Source: Armatimonas sp043757465
GTDB taxonomy: Bacteria; Armatimonadota; Armatimonadia; Armatimonadales; Armatimonadaceae
Assembly (NCBI RefSeq): GCF_043757465.1
Contig: NZ_JAYVPL010000066.1
Location: forward strand, 3,077-67,076
DNA: 64,000 nt
Direction of reading: 5' to 3'
This document shows, one piece after another, positions 60,375-64,000 of the stretch; position 1 is the stretch's first letter; every line of letters begins with the position of its first letter. A program made the translations under genes and the position numbers. A model generated the notes under the pieces. That model was not told where the DNA came from. It saw only the letters and a list, made by a program, of their open reading frames with translations, and did not search any database.

Positions 60375-60929
60375 ATGAACTCTCTTGGACGAAGCATGAT
60401 TCAGGGTGGACTGAGCTTTGGGATGGCAAGCCTGGTGGTCTTTGCGACCGTGGCTTTTGGGGAGCGCTGGATGTACACGCACCTCGGACTCTGGGGGGCG
60501 TATGTCACTTGGACAGTGCTCTTTATTGGGCTAGGCGGTGGGGCGCTGCTGCCGCTGGCGGACAAATCCTGGCGCGGTTGGCGTTTCTTCGGGCTCTTCG
60601 GACTGGCGTTTTTTCTCTACTCGGTCGGCTGGGTAGCGGCGTACTTTGCGAAACCCGGCCCACTGGGCGAGTGGCTGGGCTCGCTGGTCGGCTCGCTGGT
60701 GATGGGCCAGGTCTTTGTGATCGGCTTCAAAGTACGAAAAGCGCCTTTTCGGTTGGCACTGATTCTCTTTCTGGCTAACTCGGCAGGCTACTTTGCCGGG
60801 AGCATACTTAACGATGCTTTCCCTCGGCCCACGGGAATGCTGCTCTGGGGTGGGCTCTACGGTATCTGCCTCGGAGCCGGACTGGGTGCTGTTCTGCATC
60901 TTGCGCCCAAGCAGGCGGCAGCGCTCTGA
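60375..60929 (+). CDS. Integral membrane protein of unknown function
   Basis: The 184-residue protein is built from about five hydrophobic segments with Gly/Ala-rich turns (GGLSFGMASLVVFATVAFG, GWVAAYFAKPGPLGEW, GMLLWGGLYGICLGAGLGAV). No family is recognised. TATCCT at 60367-60372 and CTATAA close by precede the ATG 60375, so transcription may start at the gene. It is probably an orphan envelope protein. The next gene lies 16 bases further. Confidence 0.55.
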   Translation: MNSLGRSMIQGGLSFGMASLVVFATVAFGERWMYTHLGLWGAYVTWTVLFIGLGGGALLPLADKSWRGWRFFGLFGLAFFLYSVGWVAAYFAKPGPLGEWLGSLVGSLVMGQVFVIGFKVRKAPFRLALILFLANSAGYFAGSILNDAFPRPTGMLLWGGLYGICLGAGLGAVLHLAPKQAAAL

Positions 60930-60934
60930 GGCGA

Positions 60935-60940
60935 TAGAAT
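60935..60940 (+). promoter_or_regulatory. -10-like TAGAAT before the small membrane gene
   Basis: TAGAAT ends 6 bases before the ATG at 60946. Confidence 0.4.
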
Positions 60941-60945
60941 TATCC

Positions 60946-61197
60946 ATGGAACCCTTTGTCCAGCTTGTCGGTGCAATTCTGGTGCTGGTTGCCTTTGTGC
61001 TAGCACAGCGACGACGACTCACGCAGGACTCCTTTATCTACTTGCTACTCAACACTCTGGGATCGGTGGTTCTTGGTGTAGCCGCTCTACGAGGACAGCA
61101 GTGGGGATTTCTCGTGCTGGAGGTAGTCTGGGGTCTAGTCTCGCTCCAAGGGCTGATTACCTGCCTCCGCGCACGAAAGAAAAAAGTAATGCCATGA
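60946..61197 (+). CDS. CBU_0592-like small membrane protein
   Basis: The 83-residue protein has three hydrophobic segments with the family pattern LVQ-x-x-GA, FVLAQRRRLTQDS, YLLLNTLGSVVLG and WGFLVLEVVWGLVSLQGL, matching small proteins of the CBU_0592 type. The function is unknown. The start at 60946 is supported by TAGAAT 6 bases upstream and by the family length. A longer upstream frame lacks a match. The stop overlaps the MOSC start (ATGA, 61194-61197). Confidence 0.7.
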   Translation: MEPFVQLVGAILVLVAFVLAQRRRLTQDSFIYLLLNTLGSVVLGVAALRGQQWGFLVLEVVWGLVSLQGLITCLRARKKKVMP

Positions 61198-61730
61198 GAG
61201 TGATCGCCGTCAGTGCCCACCCCGAGCACGCCTTCAGTAAGCAAAACCAGCCCGTGATTCGCTTGCTGGCGGGCCTTGGGGTAGAGGGCGATGCCCACTG
61301 TGGAGCAACCGTCAAACACCGCTCACGCGTGGCCCAGAACCCGGATCAGCCGAATCTGCGGCAGGTGCATCTGATCCACGCAGAGCTTTTCGAGGAGCTA
61401 GAGACGGCGGGCTTTACTCTTACCCCCGGGGAGCTAGGCGAGAATATCACGACGCTCGGCGTGGAGTTGCTCAGCCTGCCGGTAGGGACACAGCTACAGC
61501 TAGGCGAGACGGCAATCGTGGAGCTAACGGGCTTGCGTAACCCTTGTGCCCAGATCGAAAGCTTTCAAAAGGGCCTGCTCGCCGCCGTGCTGGGCCGCGA
61601 TAGTCAAGAAAATCTCATCCGAAAAGCCGGTGTCATGGGTGTTGTGCGCATCAGTGGCAGTGTGGCCTCCGGGGATGCGATTCGTGTGGTTCTGCCACCA
61701 GAGCCTCACCAGCCTCTGGAGCGTGTCTGA
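61194..61730 (+). CDS. MOSC domain protein
   Basis: The 178-residue protein has the MOSC core with GVEGDAHCGATVKHRSR near residue 30, RQVHLIHAELFEEL near 55, PGELGENITTLGVELLSLPVG near 80, and TGLRNPCAQIESF near 115 with the conserved Cys. MOSC domains handle sulfur on molybdenum cofactor or carry a persulfide. The start ATG overlaps the stop of the small membrane gene, so the two are coupled. The exact reaction is unknown. No moa or moe gene is near. Confidence 0.82.
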   Translation: MRVIAVSAHPEHAFSKQNQPVIRLLAGLGVEGDAHCGATVKHRSRVAQNPDQPNLRQVHLIHAELFEELETAGFTLTPGELGENITTLGVELLSLPVGTQLQLGETAIVELTGLRNPCAQIESFQKGLLAAVLGRDSQENLIRKAGVMGVVRISGSVASGDAIRVVLPPEPHQPLERV

Positions 61731-61739
61731 CTTTTCGGA

Positions 61740-61745
61740 TAAACT
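61740..61745 (+). promoter_or_regulatory. -10-like TAAACT of the hydroxylase gene
   Basis: TAAACT ends 9 bases before the ATG at 61754. Confidence 0.4.
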
Positions 61746-61753
61746 GGACTGAC

Positions 61754-62506
61754 ATGACTTTACTAAATGTAGGCATCGGCCTACTGATCTTTTTCGGGTT
61801 CGGAATCTATGATTTAAGCCGGAATCGTAAAATTGATGCTTCCGTCGTAAAACGCTACTTTCTGGGAAATGGGCTCTTTACCTGGCTTCTCTCCCCCATC
61901 AACACACTCCTGGATCTGCTCTCTCTGCCGTATGTCAATAAAGGTATCTACAAGCTGGAAGATCTGCCCGCGACGCATCAGGCAGAAATCAAGCGCCTGA
62001 TCGAGGCAGCCTACAAAGAGAACCTCGTGGAGAAGCTGGCGGAGACGATCAAGGAGAACCCACGGACGATGTTCTTCTTCAAGTGGTACGGGCAGGATGT
62101 CAAGAATAGCATTGACGTTCCCTCGTTCTATGAGAAGTACACCTACATCAAGACTATCGGGGTCTCGGTATTTAATAAGAAACAGTCCACATCCAAGCAC
62201 TTTGGCCCCATGCGGGCGACATTGCGTGTTCTCTATAATATCAACGACATGACGGATAAGTCGGCCTATATCGAGGTGGGTGATACGATTAGCTACTGGC
62301 AAGACTCCAAGTTATTTATCTTTGATGATACGCTTCAGCACCAGTCCTTCAATGAGTCGGGCAACGTGCGCTACTGTCTTTTTGTGGACATTCTGCGCCC
62401 CTGTTTGCTTCCGGGTGTGCTGTCGGCCTTTGTAAGCCTTTTGTGTGTGCTGCTCAAAGGGGTCAATAATGTCTTCTACAAGAACTGGAAGATTGTCAAA
62501 CCGTAA
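61754..62506 (+). CDS. Aspartyl/asparaginyl beta-hydroxylase-like membrane protein
   Basis: The 250-residue protein has an N-terminal membrane segment (residues 3-20) and the hydroxylase core: STSKHFGPMRATLRVLYNI near residue 145, SKLFIFDDTLQHQSFNESGN near 190 and RYCLFVDILRP near 210. The His-x and Asp residues fit a Fe(II)/2-oxoglutarate centre of the Asp_Arg_Hydrox family, which acts on Asp/Asn side chains or on lipid A in bacteria. A second hydrophobic stretch near 225 ends the protein. The DsrE gene follows after 9 bases with an AAGGAAA site. Confidence 0.8.
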   Translation: MTLLNVGIGLLIFFGFGIYDLSRNRKIDASVVKRYFLGNGLFTWLLSPINTLLDLLSLPYVNKGIYKLEDLPATHQAEIKRLIEAAYKENLVEKLAETIKENPRTMFFFKWYGQDVKNSIDVPSFYEKYTYIKTIGVSVFNKKQSTSKHFGPMRATLRVLYNINDMTDKSAYIEVGDTISYWQDSKLFIFDDTLQHQSFNESGNVRYCLFVDILRPCLLPGVLSAFVSLLCVLLKGVNNVFYKNWKIVKP

Positions 62507-62515
62507 GGAAAAGAA

Positions 62516-62884
62516 ATGAAAAAGCATCGTGTGGTTTTGGATATTGGCATCGAAGGTGCTGATAAGTGGGAGGCGGTCTTCCGCAACCTAGACAACCTGC
62601 GCGCCGATCTGGGCGCAAACAGTGTGGAGATCGAGGGTGTCATCCATGGCAAGGCATGGCCACTACTGGTTCGTCCTGAAAAAGGGGGCGCAGCCGAGTT
62701 CCATCCGAAAGTGGAGGCGGCTATTCGCTCGGGCGTGAAGCTGGTGCTCTGTGAGAACACGATGAAGCGCAACAAAATAGAGAAAGCGGATGTGCTTCCC
62801 TACGCAGCCACCGTGTCCTCCGCGATTGGGGAGCTCGTGCGCAAGCAAACCGACGGCTGGGCCTACCTCAAGCTCGGGACGTAG
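62516..62884 (+). CDS. DsrE/DsrF-like protein
   Basis: The 122-residue protein has the DsrE-like pattern KHRVVLDIGIEGADKWEAVFRNLDNL and VEAAIRSGVKLVLCENTMKR, the last with a Cys that in the family carries sulfur. It is probably a small cytoplasmic sulfur-relay or binding protein. A strong AAGGAAA ribosome site lies 6 bases before the ATG, and the gene follows the hydroxylase closely. The tail overlaps the convergent hydrolase gene by 17 bases. A link to the MOSC gene two genes upstream (both sulfur-related) is worth noting. Confidence 0.75.
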   Translation: MKKHRVVLDIGIEGADKWEAVFRNLDNLRADLGANSVEIEGVIHGKAWPLLVRPEKGGAAEFHPKVEAAIRSGVKLVLCENTMKRNKIEKADVLPYAATVSSAIGELVRKQTDGWAYLKLGT

Positions 62885-63869
62885 CCACAGGAGCAAGCCA
62901 GCGCACGAACCAGCTCACAAAAGCTTTGTGCTGCCCGTCCGTTACTTGGTGTGCGACTCCCGGCGCGACATCAATCTTGAGACAGTCGGGCTTTCCTTTG
63001 TAGGCTTCCTCGGCGGCGGCGAAGGCGAGCTTTGCGCCCCCGAGAGGGCAGTTTGGGTCTTTCTCCCCACTGAGAATCAGCAGCGGACGCGGCGCTATTG
63101 CCGTCAGCATCTGAGGGCAGTCGAACTCATCCAAAATCCCGGGGAGGACTTTATTCCAGAGAGCCCGGCAGACCTCGGCGTCAATCTCTTTTTTCCCCAG
63201 CTCCCGCGCAACGGCAAGATGCGCGTCTTTGACCGTGTTAGCTCGCGCTTGCCACTGCCCGTTCTCCAGACTCCAGCGCAGCGACTGCACCGCAATCGCA
63301 GGAACAGCCACTTTGATGCGCTCGTCCACAGCGGCAGCGAGCCAGGTCTCGATCCCGCCCTTACTAAACCCGACGACGCCGATGCGCTTGCCGTCTACGG
63401 CGGGGTGTTTCTGCAGAAAATCAACGGCACGTAGCACATCCCAGACCGTGTCGTAGTAGAGCGGATGCGGGCGCGGCGCGGGCTTTTGGTAGGCCCGAAA
63501 GATCGCCTCATTGTACTCCTTCGTGCCGTGCGCACCGCCAGGCACGCGCTCCCCGTGGTAGCGCCCATCTATCGCCATCGCCACAAACCCGCGCCCGGCA
63601 AGCTCACTTAAAAGCGCCGTATTTCCCTCTTTGTTGCCACCTGTTCCGTGCAGCACCAGCACCGCCGGGCGCAGGCGCTTGTCATCAGCAGAGCGCTGAA
63701 GCAAGAACGGCACGCGCTCGCCCGGCTGGCTGGCAAATGTCCCGCGCTCCGTCACCAGCATCCCACTGGCGACTCCGACGAACTTGGGATCGAGCGGCAC
63801 GCGGGGCCGCTCCAGAAGTTTCAGAAAGCGCGCACGCCGCTGCGCCGGAGTGAGATTGTCTCGCATCAT
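62868..63869 (-). CDS. Alpha/beta hydrolase (dienelactone-hydrolase/esterase type)
   Basis: The 333-residue protein starts at ATG 63869, chosen because TACAAT ends 8 bases upstream. A longer start is unlikely. It has PAVLVLHGTGGNKEGN near residue 70 (oxyanion), VAMAIDGRYHGERVPGG near 95, IGVVGFSKGGIETWLAAAVD near 165 with the nucleophile Ser in GFSKGG, LILSGEKDPNCPLGG near 275 (Asp) and VAPGVAHQVTDG near 305 (His). Substrate is unknown. It ends tail to tail with the DsrE gene. Confidence 0.85.
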   Translation of the reverse strand: MMRDNLTPAQRRARFLKLLERPRVPLDPKFVGVASGMLVTERGTFASQPGERVPFLLQRSADDKRLRPAVLVLHGTGGNKEGNTALLSELAGRGFVAMAIDGRYHGERVPGGAHGTKEYNEAIFRAYQKPAPRPHPLYYDTVWDVLRAVDFLQKHPAVDGKRIGVVGFSKGGIETWLAAAVDERIKVAVPAIAVQSLRWSLENGQWQARANTVKDAHLAVARELGKKEIDAEVCRALWNKVLPGILDEFDCPQMLTAIAPRPLLILSGEKDPNCPLGGAKLAFAAAEEAYKGKPDCLKIDVAPGVAHQVTDGQHKAFVSWFVRWLAPVATSRA

Positions 63870-63876
63870 GCTTCCT

Positions 63877-63882
63877 ATTGTA
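63877..63882 (-). promoter_or_regulatory. -10 hexamer TACAAT of the alpha/beta hydrolase gene
   Basis: On the minus strand TACAAT ends 8 bases before ATG 63869. Confidence 0.5.
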
Positions 63883-63953
63883 CACAGTTTATGCAAAGCA
63901 GGACAGGGCGAGCGCATCTAAATTCTGGGGATTATTTTGGGCCATAATAATGC

Positions 63954-64000
63954 ATGGCCGACTCCAAAAAACGAAAAACACTTGCACTGATTTTCGTAGA
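63954..64000 (+). CDS. Start of a protein truncated by the window edge
   Basis: ATG 63954 is followed by a basic start and a hydrophobic run (MADSKKRKTLALIF) open to the last base, which looks like a signal or membrane anchor. CATAAT at 63943-63948 ends 6 bases before the ATG. Too little is present to assign a function. Confidence 0.45.
   Translation, partial: MADSKKRKTLALIFV

Noticed and set aside
1..64000. tRNA, rRNA, riboswitch and transposase genes
   Set aside because: No cloverleaf with a TTCRA-type arm outside coding regions, no rRNA segments and no transposase motifs were seen on reading both strands. Short or unusual RNAs could be missed by eye.

Overview
The window looks like a chromosomal segment from a GC-rich, Gram-negative-type bacterium, most plausibly a member of Armatimonadota or a relative in the planctomycete-like range. 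The grounds are a PEP-CTERM sorted protein, a heme-c DUF1549/DUF1553 protein paired with a DUF1501 protein, a Tat-exported Gfo/Idh/MocA oxidoreductase, many lipoproteins and secreted carbohydrate-active proteins, and strong G/C third positions. This placement is inference from gene content only. I saw no rRNA, tRNA, CRISPR array, transposase or prophage module.

Layout. 1-2209: AT-richer edge of an accessory island, with the 3' end of a helicase fused to a PD-(D/E)xK nuclease and an orphan gene. 2214-4136: an atypical SDR and a secreted-sugar-type orphan. 4277-12820 (minus): a four-gene run, in order copper-amine-oxidase-like N-domain protein, a very large M19-like dipeptidase, a DUF3142 protein and a TPR protein. 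12939-16110: a loop-trimmed GH95 and a 5'-nucleotidase-like enzyme with an altered active-site motif. 16111-18169: small ORFs, terminators, a perfect 46-bp palindrome and a collagen-like membrane-anchored protein. 18170-26502 (minus): Uma2 nuclease, uppS, an esterase, two GT-C-type membrane proteins, TerC and a PHP phosphatase, followed by a probable frameshifted gene. 27290-30281: M3 oligopeptidase, an orphan and a PhyH dioxygenase. 30324-32453: rfbB carrying a full-length intein. 32623-36429: glycine-rich-domain protein, pgl, dciA and a ComEC-like protein. 36495-43650: DUF1549/DUF1553, DUF1501, Gfo/Idh/MocA, SDR and PadR. 43729-53279: amidase, mutL, an orphan secreted protein, a PEP-CTERM protein, ogg, cysS, PhyH and a metallophosphoesterase. 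53289-53320: a compact cluster of three perfect DnaA boxes. 53352-64000: SGNH lipoprotein, a membrane HExxH protein, a BON-like small protein, then a tightly overlapping leuC / RusA / PD-(D/E)xK / beta-helix-PDZ run, small membrane proteins, MOSC, Asp-hydroxylase, DsrE and an alpha/beta hydrolase.

Most striking results. (1) A 375-residue LAGLIDADG intein sits exactly between Ser123 and the catalytic Thr-Asp-Glu of dTDP-glucose 4,6-dehydratase, and the flanking extein codons look like a co-conversion tract. (2) At well over a dozen genes on both strands a TAnnnT -10 hexamer ends only about 6-12 bases before the start codon, which predicts widespread leaderless mRNAs and fixes several start codons. 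(3) RusA resolvase and PD-(D/E)xK nuclease genes are stitched with 4-base overlaps and a 2-base gap between leuC and a beta-helix gene. (4) Several enzymes (GH95, 5'-nucleotidase, SDR) keep their fold signatures but have lost or changed catalytic motifs.
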